64,000 bases of DNA, from positions 496,001-560,000 of the forward strand of contig NC_014377.1 in assembly GCF_000144645.1 (NCBI RefSeq). The letters are read 5' to 3'. This DNA is from Thermosediminibacter oceani DSM 16646 (GTDB lineage: Bacteria > Bacillota > Thermosediminibacteria > Thermosediminibacterales > Thermosediminibacteraceae). Below the pieces are notes generated by a model that ran no database searches, was not told where the DNA came from, and worked only from the letters and a program-made list of their open reading frames with translations. Positions 17,991-27,100 of the stretch are shown here, one piece after another (the stretch's first letter is position 1; each line of letters starts with the position of its first letter). A program made the position numbers and the translations under genes.

Positions 17991-19415
17991 ATGAACAAAA
18001 GAGTTAGCAATAATCAAAAATATTTTTGTTACACAAAAATATTTTGGTTAATTTTTGTGTTTAATTTATTGGCAATAATTCTTCCATTAAGCTTTATAAT
18101 AAATATTTCTGAATTCCGAATAAATTCTAATGGAATATTAACTTTATTCATTATTTGGTATAGCAGTGCGCGGTTGGCTATACTTAGTGCTAAGGGGCTA
18201 AAGCGTTTATTGAGCATGACTTTTTGGGTTTTCGTATATATCTGGCTTGGCATTTCACCATTATTTCAGGTAAGTGTGGGGAGAATGCCATGGCCTATAA
18301 CAACCTCCGAATACCATGTTACTTATGCTCTAATCATTTCCATTACCGGTTTGCTTTTTTATGACGTTGGAATGTTTCTGGCTGGTCACCTTATTAAAAC
18401 AAACAATACAAATTATACGCCAAAACTAATATTGGATGAACGCAAAATATTATTGTTTGCACCTATATCAATTGTTACTGCAGCAGTTATTATTGTGGCC
18501 TTTTTCGGTGGATTCGATATTTTTCTACTTGCACGGGCAGTCAGAAACGCTTATCTAAATGAATTATACTCGAAGTCACAGCTGCTGCTGTTAGATAATT
18601 TGTTAAGAGCTATTATTTTTGTATCTTTACAATCAGTTTTTGTTATCTGGATCCGTAGAACGAATAATTATCTCACTAAAAAAAACATACTTAAATTTAT
18701 ATTTCTTATTGTGTTAATTGTGTTAAATCTATATATCAACAATCCTATTTCAACAGCACGTTATAGATTTGGATTCGTTGTAATTAGTTTATTGTTTATT
18801 GGTTTAAAATGGAATGAGAAAACCTCGTTCCCATTGTGGACACTTATGATGATTACTTTTCTGCTCATCATATTCCCCTATGCGGATTTGTTTAGAAATA
18901 GAGCTGATGTTTCTCTAAAATCTCTTGAATTTCTACCCATTTATGAACATCTAGTGGGTAATGGCGATTATGATGCATTTCAACAACTCTCAAATACCGT
19001 GGCATATGTATCTAAGAAGGGAATAACATGGGGAAAACAATTGCTCGGGGTGATATTTTTTGCTATACCTCGAAATCTGTGGCCAAACAAGCCTTTGGGT
19101 TCAGGTGAGTTTATTGCACTTAACTCAGGGTATTACTATACTAATCTGTCTTGCCCATTGTGGGCAGAGGCTTATCTAAATGGAGGATTTATAGCTGTAA
19201 TAATTATTTTTACAGTGTATGGCATCCTTACTAAGAATATAGAACACCAATATCTAAGCCAGCAAAATGGTGCTTCCTTTCTCGATATATTTGTTCCCTT
19301 TTTTGCACCATATCAGATTTTTTTCCTTAGAGGCGATTTAATGTCTACATTTGCTTACCTAATTCCAAATATATTATTCATGCTGTTAGTAACAAAGATT
19401 AATTGTAAGCGGTGA
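17991..19415 (+). CDS. Wzy-type oligosaccharide repeat-unit polymerase
   Basis: A 474-residue integral membrane protein with about 11-12 hydrophobic helices. It would polymerise undecaprenyl-linked repeat units on the outer face of the membrane. The central loop (FRNRADVSLKSLEFLPIYEH, then IPRNLWPNKPLGSGEF) matches the pattern of Wzy proteins, in which RxxW/P and G(S/T)GE segments face the periplasm. Sequence identity in this family is always low, so assignment rests on topology, loop pattern and position. The gene is AT-rich compared with neighbours, typical of serotype-specific genes acquired by transfer. Confidence 0.8.
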   Translation: MNKRVSNNQKYFCYTKIFWLIFVFNLLAIILPLSFIINISEFRINSNGILTLFIIWYSSARLAILSAKGLKRLLSMTFWVFVYIWLGISPLFQVSVGRMPWPITTSEYHVTYALIISITGLLFYDVGMFLAGHLIKTNNTNYTPKLILDERKILLFAPISIVTAAVIIVAFFGGFDIFLLARAVRNAYLNELYSKSQLLLLDNLLRAIIFVSLQSVFVIWIRRTNNYLTKKNILKFIFLIVLIVLNLYINNPISTARYRFGFVVISLLFIGLKWNEKTSFPLWTLMMITFLLIIFPYADLFRNRADVSLKSLEFLPIYEHLVGNGDYDAFQQLSNTVAYVSKKGITWGKQLLGVIFFAIPRNLWPNKPLGSGEFIALNSGYYYTNLSCPLWAEAYLNGGFIAVIIIFTVYGILTKNIEHQYLSQQNGASFLDIFVPFFAPYQIFFLRGDLMSTFAYLIPNILFMLLVTKINCKR

Positions 19416-19440
19416 ACAACGATTTTGGAGGTAGAACTAA

Positions 19441-20619
19441 TTGAATATACTCTTGGTCCATAACCACTACAGACAGCCGGGTGGTGAAGATTCAGTATTT
19501 TTCTCCGAAAAGATGCTCCTTTCGGATCAGGGTCACAATGTGTTTTTTTATACCGCTAATAACGCCCAATTGGAGAAATTTAGCGCTGCTGGTATGATTC
19601 GAAATACTCTCTGGAATCAAAAAAGCTACTGGGATTTGCGATACCTTATAAGTAAACACAGTGTACAGGTGGCTCACTTCCATAACACCTTTCCTCTTAT
19701 TTCTCCATCTGCTTATTATGCAGCAAAATCTGAGAATATACCAGTGGTACAAACCCTGCACAATTACCGGCTGCTTTGTCCAAACGCTCTTTTCTTTCGT
19801 GCAGGACATGTTTGCGAGGACTGTCTGGGTCGGTTTGTTCCCTGGCCGGGGGTGCTACGCCGCTGTTACCGGGGAAGTATTGCAGCTTCAGGTGTAGTTG
19901 CTACCATGCTCACGTTTCATCGAGTTTTAGGAACCTGGAAACGTATGGTGGATGTCTACGTTGCCCTTACCGAGTTTGCTAGACAGAAATTCATTAAAGC
20001 TGGTTTTCCGGCAGAAAAAATTGTTGTGAAGCCTAATTTCGTTTATCCCGATCCAGGGGTTGGTGAGGGGAAGGCAGGATTTACTCTTTTTGTTGGGCGT
20101 CTTTCACCGGAGAAGGGGCTGGATACTTTACTTGTAGCTTGGGAGCGATTAGAAGGAAAATTGCCATTAAAAATAGTAGGAGATGGACCATTAGCCGGAA
20201 AAGTAATCGAGGCGACTCAACGGCTAATAGGTGTGGAATGGTTGGGGCGAAGATCAAGAGAAGAAGTATTGGCCCTTATGAAAGAGGCCAGTTTTCTAAT
20301 CTTTCCATCGATTTCGCATGAGGGCTTCCCCATGACTATTGTCGAGGCTTTTGCCGTAGGACTCCCGGTTCTCGCAAGTAATATTGGTAACATGTCGAAC
20401 CTGATCGATCCGGGTCGCACTGGTTTCCACTTCCGCGCTGGCGATTCAGAAGATTTGGCAGCAAAGGTAGAGTGGGCCTGGGCACATACTCGTCAATTGA
20501 TGGAGATGCGCCGAGAGGCTCGGGCGGAGTACGAGGCGAAGTACACGGCTGAGAAAAATTATGAGATGCTGATGAATATCTACCAACTGGCTATTTCACG
20601 GGCAAAGGGGCGAGGATAA
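19441..20619 (+). CDS. GT4 family glycosyltransferase, 392 aa
   Basis: A GT-B glycosyltransferase. The N-terminus is the characteristic NILLVHNHYRQPGGEDSVF, followed by AHFHNTFPLISPSAYYAA and LHNYRLLCPNALFF. A cysteine pair (CEDCLGR) follows, as in this subgroup. The donor half contains FVGRLSPEKGLDTLLVAW and PSISHEGFPMTIVEAFAVG with E-x7-E. The start is TTG after GGAGGT. It is about 25 bp downstream of wzy, probably the same operon. Sugar specificity unknown. Confidence 0.9.
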   Translation: MNILLVHNHYRQPGGEDSVFFSEKMLLSDQGHNVFFYTANNAQLEKFSAAGMIRNTLWNQKSYWDLRYLISKHSVQVAHFHNTFPLISPSAYYAAKSENIPVVQTLHNYRLLCPNALFFRAGHVCEDCLGRFVPWPGVLRRCYRGSIAASGVVATMLTFHRVLGTWKRMVDVYVALTEFARQKFIKAGFPAEKIVVKPNFVYPDPGVGEGKAGFTLFVGRLSPEKGLDTLLVAWERLEGKLPLKIVGDGPLAGKVIEATQRLIGVEWLGRRSREEVLALMKEASFLIFPSISHEGFPMTIVEAFAVGLPVLASNIGNMSNLIDPGRTGFHFRAGDSEDLAAKVEWAWAHTRQLMEMRREARAEYEAKYTAEKNYEMLMNIYQLAISRAKGRG

Positions 20620-20717
20620 TGGAGTACGGTTACATTTTACGAAGGCGTTGGATACCATTATTTTTTAAAACGTGACTAAACTTATTAGGATAGATAATTA
20701 AATGAATATTCGAGGAG

Positions 20718-21992
20718 ATGAGCGGTACTTTGGGTCTAAGGTTATTGATATATGGTATTAATTATACTCCTGAGCCCACCGGAACCGGCAAGTACACTGG
20801 TGAGATGGCGGCATGGCTGGCGGCTCGGGGACACCAAGTTGATGCAATAGTAGGACTGCCACACTACCCGTCTTGGGAAGTTGACCCTGCTTACCAGGAC
20901 AAAGGGTTTCACACAGAGATAATAGAAGGAGTACGAGTGTTGAGGGTTCCTCACTTTGTACCCTCACCGGAACGCATAGGAGCAATCGAACGCATTCGTT
21001 TGGAATCCAGCTTCTCTCTTAAGGCTCTGCGTTACTGGTTACTGTTTTTATTGCAGAACAACAGTTATGATGCCGTAATTGCAATCTGTCCACCTATGCA
21101 GGTGGGAGTCTACCCATGGTTGTACCGTCTTTTCAGAGGTGTGCCCTGGATATTTCACATACAGGACCTTCAGGTTGATGTAGCAGTGCGGCTGGGATTA
21201 CTAAACGGCAAATTGAGCAAGGTGTTATATACTGTTGAGAATTTCTTGTTACGACGCGCTACTAGAGTTTCCACTATTACAGAGGCTATGAGGCGTCGAA
21301 TTATTGCCAAAGGTGTTCCAGAAAAAAATACCTGGCTTTTTCCTAATTGGTCTGACATTACTTTTATTCGTCCTATGCCACGGAATAACGCCTTTCGTCA
21401 AGAACTTCGAGTGGCTGAGGATCAGATTTTATTCATGTATGCGGGAAATATGGGAGAAAAACAGGGATTGGAGTTGGTGCTCCAGGCAGCAGAACACCTA
21501 CGTTATTATTCTCAGCTTCGCTTTGTGCTAGTGGGAGCTGGGGTAGCAAAGCAACGTTTGGAGAAGATGGCGGAGGAGATGAAACTAACTAATGTGACAT
21601 TTCTGCCAGTGCAGCCTCTAGAGCGCCTTCCCGAAATGTTAGCAGCAGCAGACGTGCATTTGGTAGTCCAGAAAAGCGAGGCTGCGGATTTAGTTATGCC
21701 GTCGAAGCTAACTAATATTTTAGCAGCTGGGCGGCCTGTAGTGGCTACAGCTGACTCGGGCACGGCTCTTCATGATGTACTTACGAGTTACCAAGCAGGT
21801 ATAGTTACTCCTCCAGGAGACTTAAAAGCGTTTATAGATGCCTTGCAGCTTTTAGCAGAATCGGCAATCCTACGGGAGCAAATGGGACGTAATGCAAGAC
21901 TTTATGCGGAGCGTTACTTAGATAAGGAGCGGATCCTAAAAGATTTTGAGGACAAGCTCATTACCTTAGTGAGGGAGGTTAGGAAAAGATGA
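20718..21992 (+). CDS. WcaI-like GT4 glycosyltransferase
   Basis: A 424-residue glycosyltransferase resembling WcaI of colanic-acid clusters. N-terminal [20 protein letters not shown] and [15 protein letters not shown] are diagnostic of that group. The donor domain carries [20 protein letters not shown] and [20 protein letters not shown]. The ATG at 20718 overlaps its GAGGAG site, so the in-frame TTG at 20730 (giving [12 protein letters not shown]) may be the true start. WcaI-type enzymes are often encoded beside gmd and fcl and are proposed to use fucose; here the stop overlaps the gmd start, the same arrangement. Confidence 0.9.
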   Translation: MSGTLGLRLLIYGINYTPEPTGTGKYTGEMAAWLAARGHQVDAIVGLPHYPSWEVDPAYQDKGFHTEIIEGVRVLRVPHFVPSPERIGAIERIRLESSFSLKALRYWLLFLLQNNSYDAVIAICPPMQVGVYPWLYRLFRGVPWIFHIQDLQVDVAVRLGLLNGKLSKVLYTVENFLLRRATRVSTITEAMRRRIIAKGVPEKNTWLFPNWSDITFIRPMPRNNAFRQELRVAEDQILFMYAGNMGEKQGLELVLQAAEHLRYYSQLRFVLVGAGVAKQRLEKMAEEMKLTNVTFLPVQPLERLPEMLAAADVHLVVQKSEAADLVMPSKLTNILAAGRPVVATADSGTALHDVLTSYQAGIVTPPGDLKAFIDALQLLAESAILREQMGRNARLYAERYLDKERILKDFEDKLITLVREVRKR

Positions 21993-23041
21993 AAAAAGCG
22001 TTAATCACTGGAATCACAGGACAGGACGGTTCATACTTAACTGAATTTTTATTGAATAAAGGCTATGAAGTTCACGGTATCATACGCCGTGCCTCTACAT
22101 TCAACACCGACCGCATCGACCACATTTACCGTGATCCCCATGACCAGGAGGCGCGACTTTTTCTCCATTACGGCGATTTGACTGACGGCACGGGCTTGCG
22201 GCGTATTCTGGAGAAGGTGCAGCCCGACGAAGTATATAACCTGGCAGCCCAATCCCATGTCAAAGTTTCTTTCGAGCAGCCCGAGTACACTGCGGACGTA
22301 GTGGCAACGGGAACATTGCGCTTACTGGAGGCCCTCAGAGATTACATTAAGGTCTCCGGGCGAGAAGTACGGTTCTACCAGGCCGGTTCTTCGGAAATGT
22401 TCGGGGCCTCTCCTCCACCTCAAAATGAAAAAACACCTTTTTATCCCCGCAGCCCTTACGCTGTATCTAAGGTGGCAGCCTATTGGTACGCTGTGAACTA
22501 CCGCGAGGCCTATGGCATGTTCATCTGCAACGGCATTCTGTTTAACCATGAGTCGCCACGGAGGGGTGAAACCTTCGTTACCCGTAAGATCACCCGAGCG
22601 GCCACCAGGATCAAGCTAGGTTTGCAGGATAAGCTCTACCTAGGGAATCTTGATGCTAAAAGGGACTGGGGATATGCGGGAGACTATGTGGAAGCGATGT
22701 GGCTTATGCTCCAGCAGAATGAACCGGATGATTACGTGATTGCTACGGGGGAATCTCACTCAGTACGCGAATTTTTGGAAGAAGCCTTCGGTCTATTGGG
22801 ATTGGATTGGCGGCAGTACGTAGAAATCGATCCCCGCTATTTTCGCCCGACAGAAGTTGAGTTTCTCCTAGGAGATTCTACTAAAGCCCGACAGAAGCTT
22901 GGTTGGAAGCCTAAGGTTACATTTAAGGACCTTGTAAAAATGATGGTGGAACATGACCTTTTACTTGCGCATCAAGAAAAGACATTGAAGGACGCGGGTT
23001 ATGCAGTTGCACTAAGGGGTGTGGCAAGTGCTAATGCATAA
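21989..23041 (+). CDS. gmd: GDP-mannose 4,6-dehydratase
   Basis: Converts GDP-D-mannose to GDP-4-keto-6-deoxy-D-mannose, the first committed step to GDP-L-fucose. It is an extended short-chain dehydrogenase: NADP-binding [15 protein letters not shown], then [15 protein letters not shown], the AGSSEMFG segment with the catalytic Ser/Glu, and catalytic YAVSK near residue 157. [20 protein letters not shown] is strongly diagnostic of Gmd. The 350-residue length is normal. The ATG overlaps the stop of the WcaI-like gene by 4 bp, and the stop overlaps the start of fcl. Confidence 0.97.
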   Translation: MKKALITGITGQDGSYLTEFLLNKGYEVHGIIRRASTFNTDRIDHIYRDPHDQEARLFLHYGDLTDGTGLRRILEKVQPDEVYNLAAQSHVKVSFEQPEYTADVVATGTLRLLEALRDYIKVSGREVRFYQAGSSEMFGASPPPQNEKTPFYPRSPYAVSKVAAYWYAVNYREAYGMFICNGILFNHESPRRGETFVTRKITRAATRIKLGLQDKLYLGNLDAKRDWGYAGDYVEAMWLMLQQNEPDDYVIATGESHSVREFLEEAFGLLGLDWRQYVEIDPRYFRPTEVEFLLGDSTKARQKLGWKPKVTFKDLVKMMVEHDLLLAHQEKTLKDAGYAVALRGVASANA

Positions 23042-23963
23042 AGGAGCCAAAGTTTACGTGGCAGGGCACAAGGGACTGGTAGGTTCAGCTATTTTAAGAA
23101 AGCTTCAGGCAGAAGGTTATTCGAATATAGTTACCCGGACTCATCAGGAGTTAGACCTTACGAATCAGCAGGAAGTATACCGATTTTTCGAGACTGAGCG
23201 GCCAGAATACGTTTTCCTGGCTGCAGCTAAGGTAGGTGGGATTCTCGCTAACAGCACTTATCCAGCCGTTTTTATTCGCGAAAACTTACTAATCCAGACC
23301 AACATTATTGATGCAGCTTATCGTTACGGGGTTAAAAAGCTTCTCTTCCTTGGTTCTTCCTGTATTTATCCTAAATTTGCACCGCAGCCGATAAAGGAAG
23401 AGCACCTCCTTACCGGTGCCCTGGAGCCAACCAACGAGCCTTACGCCATAGCCAAAATAGTGGGTATAAAGATGTGCCAGGCCTATAACAAGCAGTACGG
23501 TACAAATTTTATCAGCGTGATGCCGACCAACCTTTACGGCCCGGGGGACAACTTTGACCTTGAAACCTCGCACGTTCTGCCGGCTTTGATCCGTAAGTTC
23601 CATGAGGCAAAAGTCGCCGGGGCGCCGCACGTCGTTGTCTGGGGTTCGGGCACCCCGCGCCGTGAGTTTCTACACGTGGATGACCTGGCCGATGCTTGCC
23701 TGTTTCTGATGAATAATTACGATTCTTCTGAAATTATAAACATTGGGGTTGGCAAAGACCTGACTATCGCGGAGCTTGCTAATTTGATTAAGGAGATAGT
23801 AGGGTATAAAGGCGAAATCGTATTTGATACAAGCAAACCTGATGGAACTCCGCGTAAGCTGCTTGATGTTAGCAAGTTATTCAATTTAGGCTGGAGGCCG
23901 CGAATTCGTCTGGAAGATGGGATTCGCTCCACGTACGAATGGTATATGCAAAATTACACTTAA
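23034..23963 (+). CDS. fcl: GDP-L-fucose synthase
   Basis: Epimerises and reduces the Gmd product to GDP-L-fucose using NADPH. The Rossmann motif is [16 protein letters not shown]; the serine motif is [15 protein letters not shown]; catalytic Tyr-Lys is in [15 protein letters not shown]; downstream FGPGDN-like [18 protein letters not shown] is typical. The ATG at 23034 (309 residues) is chosen over the GTG at 23019 because the family normally begins a few residues before the glycine motif; it overlaps the gmd stop by 8 bp. With gmd it implies fucose or a related 6-deoxyhexose in the surface polysaccharide. Confidence 0.96.
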   Translation: MHKGAKVYVAGHKGLVGSAILRKLQAEGYSNIVTRTHQELDLTNQQEVYRFFETERPEYVFLAAAKVGGILANSTYPAVFIRENLLIQTNIIDAAYRYGVKKLLFLGSSCIYPKFAPQPIKEEHLLTGALEPTNEPYAIAKIVGIKMCQAYNKQYGTNFISVMPTNLYGPGDNFDLETSHVLPALIRKFHEAKVAGAPHVVVWGSGTPRREFLHVDDLADACLFLMNNYDSSEIINIGVGKDLTIAELANLIKEIVGYKGEIVFDTSKPDGTPRKLLDVSKLFNLGWRPRIRLEDGIRSTYEWYMQNYT

Positions 23964-24035
23964 TGAAGTTATGAATTAGGAACATTAATTTTAATTTCTG
24001 TGGAATATAAGAAAACTATAGGGCTTGATACCATA

Positions 24036-24056
24036 AATTTTAGTTTTACTAAAATT
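24036..24056. promoter_or_regulatory. Perfect 9-bp inverted repeat upstream of the dGTPase gene
   Basis: AATTTTAGT and ACTAAAATT flank a TTT centre, about 17 bp before the dGTPase start. The size and position suit an operator. A related TTTAGTA/TACTAAA pair lies upstream of the aldo/keto reductase gene at 26613-26636. The regulator is unknown. Confidence 0.4.
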
Positions 24057-24072
24057 ATAATTAGAAGGAGGT

Positions 24073-25410
24073 ATGTCGAATTATGGAGACGGGGTAGTCT
24101 TGCGTGGTGATGAGTTGATAGAATTTCTAGATAATCAGTTAGCTAATTATGCCGTGAAACATAAATATGGGAAAGAAGCAAGGTTATATCCAGAAAAGTA
24201 CGATCCCAATGATAATCGGAATCCTTTTCAACATGATAGAGACAGAATTATTCATTCAAGGGCATTTCGTCGCTTAAAAGGTAAAACTCAAGTCTTTACC
24301 GTTTCCCGGAATGATCATATTCGTACCCGTTTAAGCCACACACTAGAGGTAGCTCAACTTTCCCGTTCAGTTGCGAGGGCTTTGCGCCTTAATGAAGACC
24401 TGGCTGAAGCTATAGCCCTTGGACACGATCTTGGTCACCCACCTTTTGGGCATGCAGCTGAAGAAGAATTAAACGATATTTTACGTGGTAGAACAAAACT
24501 ATGGACTTGTGATATTGGCGGATTTAAGCACAATATAAATAGCCTTAAAATAGTGGATTATTTTGAACGTGCTTATGCCGAGTTTCCTGGTCTCAATCTT
24601 ACCCATTGGACGCGTGAGGGAATTTTAAAGCATACCGGTTTAAATGATAAAAAAGATGGTCTGCAAGTCCATGATCCAACAATTGATATGAGTAAACTAC
24701 GGCTAGAAGTTGGTGTACCCAGCTTCCTTGAGGGACAAATCGTTGCTGTTTGTGATGAACTTGCACAAGTTACGCACGATCTGGAAGATGCGGGACGGGC
24801 CGGCATAGTTCGTGACTTTAGTGAAGAGGCTTCACCCTGGTGTGAAATTGAGATCTTTAGTAAAGCTCTAGAAAGAGCTAGGCAGGAGCGATTTTATGAT
24901 GAAACCAATCTAAGAAGCAGGCTCATCAGGCATTTAATTAACCTGTTAATGGAAGATTTAATTTCTGCAACTGAAGAGCGTATAAAAAAATGTATTCTCG
25001 AGTGTGGGGAGGTTGATCCTGTTAAACAGCCCTTCAGCACTAAAATTGTTGATTTTAGTGCTGACGTGGCCAAGCAAGTTGAAAATCTGCAAAAGCTACT
25101 TAGAGAAACTGTTTATGCATCGTACGAAGTCTCGCGGGGAGATATCAAAGCACGCCTGTACATACAAAGTATATTTAAAGCTTATTATGATCATCCATCA
25201 CGTATGCCCGATTATGTTTACCGCAAATATAATGACGCGAAAGGGGCTTCAGAGAGCGAGGAACTCAAACGCTCAAATCTTGAAAAGTTTAAAGATAAGA
25301 TAAAAAATGATCCTATTTTTGTTCGGACTATAGTAGAGCATATAGCCGGTATGACCGACCAGTACCTTTTAAACGAATATCGACAATTATTTACCCCGGA
25401 GATTTGGTGA
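24073..25410 (+). CDS. dGTPase-like HD-domain triphosphohydrolase
   Basis: A 445-residue HD-superfamily protein related to deoxyguanosinetriphosphate triphosphohydrolase, which releases tripolyphosphate from dNTPs. The family signature is present: DRDRIIHSRAFRRLKGKTQV, then TRLSHTLEVAQLSRSVAR with the first metal His, GHDLGHPPFGHAAEEELN with HD, and a later Asp in CDELAQVTHDLEDA. The length is close to the usual 330-450. The ATG lies immediately after AAGGAGG, an unusually short spacing, so a downstream TTG (24100) could be used. Such enzymes can act in dNTP homeostasis or phage defence; its position near a CRISPR island is suggestive only. Confidence 0.88.
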   Translation: MSNYGDGVVLRGDELIEFLDNQLANYAVKHKYGKEARLYPEKYDPNDNRNPFQHDRDRIIHSRAFRRLKGKTQVFTVSRNDHIRTRLSHTLEVAQLSRSVARALRLNEDLAEAIALGHDLGHPPFGHAAEEELNDILRGRTKLWTCDIGGFKHNINSLKIVDYFERAYAEFPGLNLTHWTREGILKHTGLNDKKDGLQVHDPTIDMSKLRLEVGVPSFLEGQIVAVCDELAQVTHDLEDAGRAGIVRDFSEEASPWCEIEIFSKALERARQERFYDETNLRSRLIRHLINLLMEDLISATEERIKKCILECGEVDPVKQPFSTKIVDFSADVAKQVENLQKLLRETVYASYEVSRGDIKARLYIQSIFKAYYDHPSRMPDYVYRKYNDAKGASESEELKRSNLEKFKDKIKNDPIFVRTIVEHIAGMTDQYLLNEYRQLFTPEIW

Positions 25411-25474
25411 ATGCTCTATTAATTAAAAAATTGAAAGTCTACCTCAGTAGATCTTTTGCAAATAGATATAGAAT

Positions 25475-25500
25475 AGCCCGCATAAGAAGCGGGCTTTTGC
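25475..25500 (+). terminator. Intrinsic terminator after the dGTPase gene
   Basis: A 7-bp stem AGCCCGC / GCGGGCT with a 7-nt loop is followed by TTTGCTCTTT. It lies about 65 bp past the stop. Between it and 25629 no gene was recognised. Confidence 0.8.
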
Positions 25501-25629
25501 TCTTTAAGGAGTACATTTTTTCATTTCTTACTATTAAAGGCATAAGAAAAGAAAGAACGGTTTCCCAAGCTGAAGGTTGCGGATTCGTCAGTGTCGGAGA
25601 AAAGATCTTGTTGGTATTACAAAATTTCC

Positions 25630-26586
25630 TTATATCACTCTTATGGCAAACTCGGGGCATGAAGCCGTGCAGTAACCGCAGGTGAGGCATTTTTCCCTAT
25701 TTATATAAGCTTTATTTCTTTCTTCAGCGAATTCCATCGCGTAATTGGGGCACGCTGAAAGGCATGTCTTACATCCTTTGCAGAGGGAGTCTACGACGAT
25801 AAAGTTCTTTTGGTTTTTCCCAAGCACCGGTGATTTTTCCTCGTCATAGATTCCGTTAAAGTAATTTACGTTAAAATCCACTTCTTCCTTGCTCACCATG
25901 CCGACCGCGATAGAGTGGTAGCCTTTTAGATTCCTTGCAAAGTCCATGGATTTTTTGTACTCATTTAGCAGGACCCCTCCGCCGAGGACCTTCATAAGGA
26001 GGACGCCTTTTCCCCTGCTGCTTGATACTTCGATAGCTTTTTTCATGTCTTCTACACTTCCGCCAAGTATTCCCACACCTTTGTAATTTATGATTGGGAA
26101 TACCACATCTATATCGTCCCTCTGTGAAGCAAGCTCGACGACTTTTACATTGTGGGTGGAAATGCCGACCGCCTTTATGTATCCTTTGCTCTTATAGTCA
26201 AGAAGGCACTTTAAGGCTTCTTTTCTTACGTCAAAGACATCTTCTCCCACCCTTGCGGCATGCATGAAGAAAATATCAATGTAGTTTCTGTCGAGGGCTC
26301 TCAATGCCTCGTCGATGGCTTTTTCCATATCGCTGTAAGTCGATGCCGTGGATTTTGTGGAAATTACGGGATTTATCCCCGTCAGTTTTATTGCTTCCCT
26401 TATGGGTTCGTAGGTTTTGTACATCTGGGCCGTATCGATGAAGTTAATGCCTTTTTTTAACGCGTATGCCGTAACTTCAACGCATGAGTCAAGGTCCAAG
26501 TTTTTTTGAAGGGGCCCCATGGGAAGGGCTCCAAAACAAAGCTCTGTAACTTCTATGCCCGTCATGCCGAGAACGTTCTTTTTCAT
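25630..26586 (-). CDS. Aldo/keto reductase with C-terminal two-[4Fe-4S] ferredoxin domain
   Basis: A 318-residue oxidoreductase. The AKR barrel has catalytic Asp/Tyr in INFIDTAQMYKTYEPI, Lys in VISTKSTAS and His in IFFMHAARV. The last 60 residues hold two ferredoxin motifs, CKGCKTCLSACPNYAM and CLTCGYCTASCPEFAI, so electrons may pass to or from ferredoxin instead of, or as well as, NAD(P)H. Such fusions are common in anaerobic clostridia and archaea. The start is taken at MKKNVLGMTG because AAAGGTGGGGG sits 5 nt upstream; a GTG 4 codons earlier overlaps it. It is monocistronic; the substrate is unknown. Confidence 0.9.
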   Translation of the reverse strand: MKKNVLGMTGIEVTELCFGALPMGPLQKNLDLDSCVEVTAYALKKGINFIDTAQMYKTYEPIREAIKLTGINPVISTKSTASTYSDMEKAIDEALRALDRNYIDIFFMHAARVGEDVFDVRKEALKCLLDYKSKGYIKAVGISTHNVKVVELASQRDDIDVVFPIINYKGVGILGGSVEDMKKAIEVSSSRGKGVLLMKVLGGGVLLNEYKKSMDFARNLKGYHSIAVGMVSKEEVDFNVNYFNGIYDEEKSPVLGKNQKNFIVVDSLCKGCKTCLSACPNYAMEFAEERNKAYINREKCLTCGYCTASCPEFAIRVI

Positions 26587-26612
26587 AAAAACCCCCACCT
26601 TTAACGTAATAT

Positions 26613-26636
26613 TTTAGTAAATATATTTCTACTAAA
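26613..26636. promoter_or_regulatory. Inverted repeat upstream of the aldo/keto reductase gene
   Basis: TTTAGTA and TACTAAA arms are separated by 10 AT-rich bases, about 27 bp upstream of the reductase start. The half-site resembles that upstream of the dGTPase gene. A repressor site is plausible but unproven. Confidence 0.35.
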
Positions 26637-26719
26637 TTTTATATAACCCTTTTTATGGGGGAAATTATATTAAGCGATTGAGCATATCGGTATGAAAAGA
26701 GGTGCGGAAACGAAAATTT

Positions 26720-26890
26720 GTTGTCGACCTTCGGTAGTGCAAAAACTCCAGGGATCGACGATTATACTCAAAATTAAAATTAAAATCGTTTTTTGAAGGA
26801 TTTCTGAAGTTTGGTGTCGAAATTGTTTAAAAGAAATTCGATGCATTATTTTCAACGTAAATTTTTTTATGACTTATAAGGGATTGAAAC
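26720..26890 (+). CRISPR. Orphan, decayed CRISPR leader with one degenerate repeat
   Basis: Bases 26720-26762 match the distinctive leader hairpin region of the two real arrays: TTGTCGACCT, GTAGTGCAAAAACTCC, GATCGACGA, with mutations that spoil the pairing. AT-rich sequence related to those leaders follows (GAAATTGTTTAAAAGAAATT). At 26861-26890 comes one repeat-like unit whose last 15 bases, ATAAGGGATTGAAAC, are identical to the array 2 repeat while the first half is altered. No second repeat follows. The repeat-to-hairpin distance is 141 nt instead of 177. It is a relic of a third array of the same family. Confidence 0.82.
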
Positions 26891-26927
26891 TGAGGCCTCG
26901 CACTTATCTATAACAGGGTTAAAAGGA

Positions 26928-26953
26928 TTCACAATATAGAAATATATTGTGAA
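26928..26953. promoter_or_regulatory. Perfect 11-bp inverted repeat with GAAA loop
   Basis: TTCACAATATA and TATATTGTGAA flank GAAA, giving an uninterrupted 26-nt palindrome with a GNRA-type loop. It lies between the orphan CRISPR repeat and the glycerol dehydrogenase gene. It could be an operator, an RNA hairpin or an end of a lost mobile element. There is no T-run, so it is not a standard terminator. Confidence 0.5.
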
Positions 26954-26954
26954 A

Positions 26955-27030
26955 AACGAATATTTTGGCTCTTATACCCGCAGAGATTAGGGGGTGGGAA
27001 GTGACCGCGATATAATGATGAACATTCTGT
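26955..27030 (+). pseudogene. Scrap of an MNT nucleotidyltransferase gene
   Basis: ATTTTGGCTCTTATACCCGC, then AGAGATTAGGGGGTGGGAAG, then TGACCGCGATATAAT closely parallel 36941-36992, which encodes the catalytic FGSYARGDWGVGSDLDII of the nucleotidyltransferase at 36816. Stops interrupt the frame and neither end of the gene is present. It marks a lost HEPN/MNT module beside the lost CRISPR array. Confidence 0.75.
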
Positions 27031-27100
27031 CGAAGAGGATGCGATGAGAATACCTGTTCCTGGGGTTATCTTGATAAAATATTTGGGGGGGAGATTTACC

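Noticed and set aside
25404-25685. A 93-codon + strand frame after the dGTPase gene
   Set aside because: It runs through the terminator at 25475 and into the reductase gene on the other strand, with no family resemblance.
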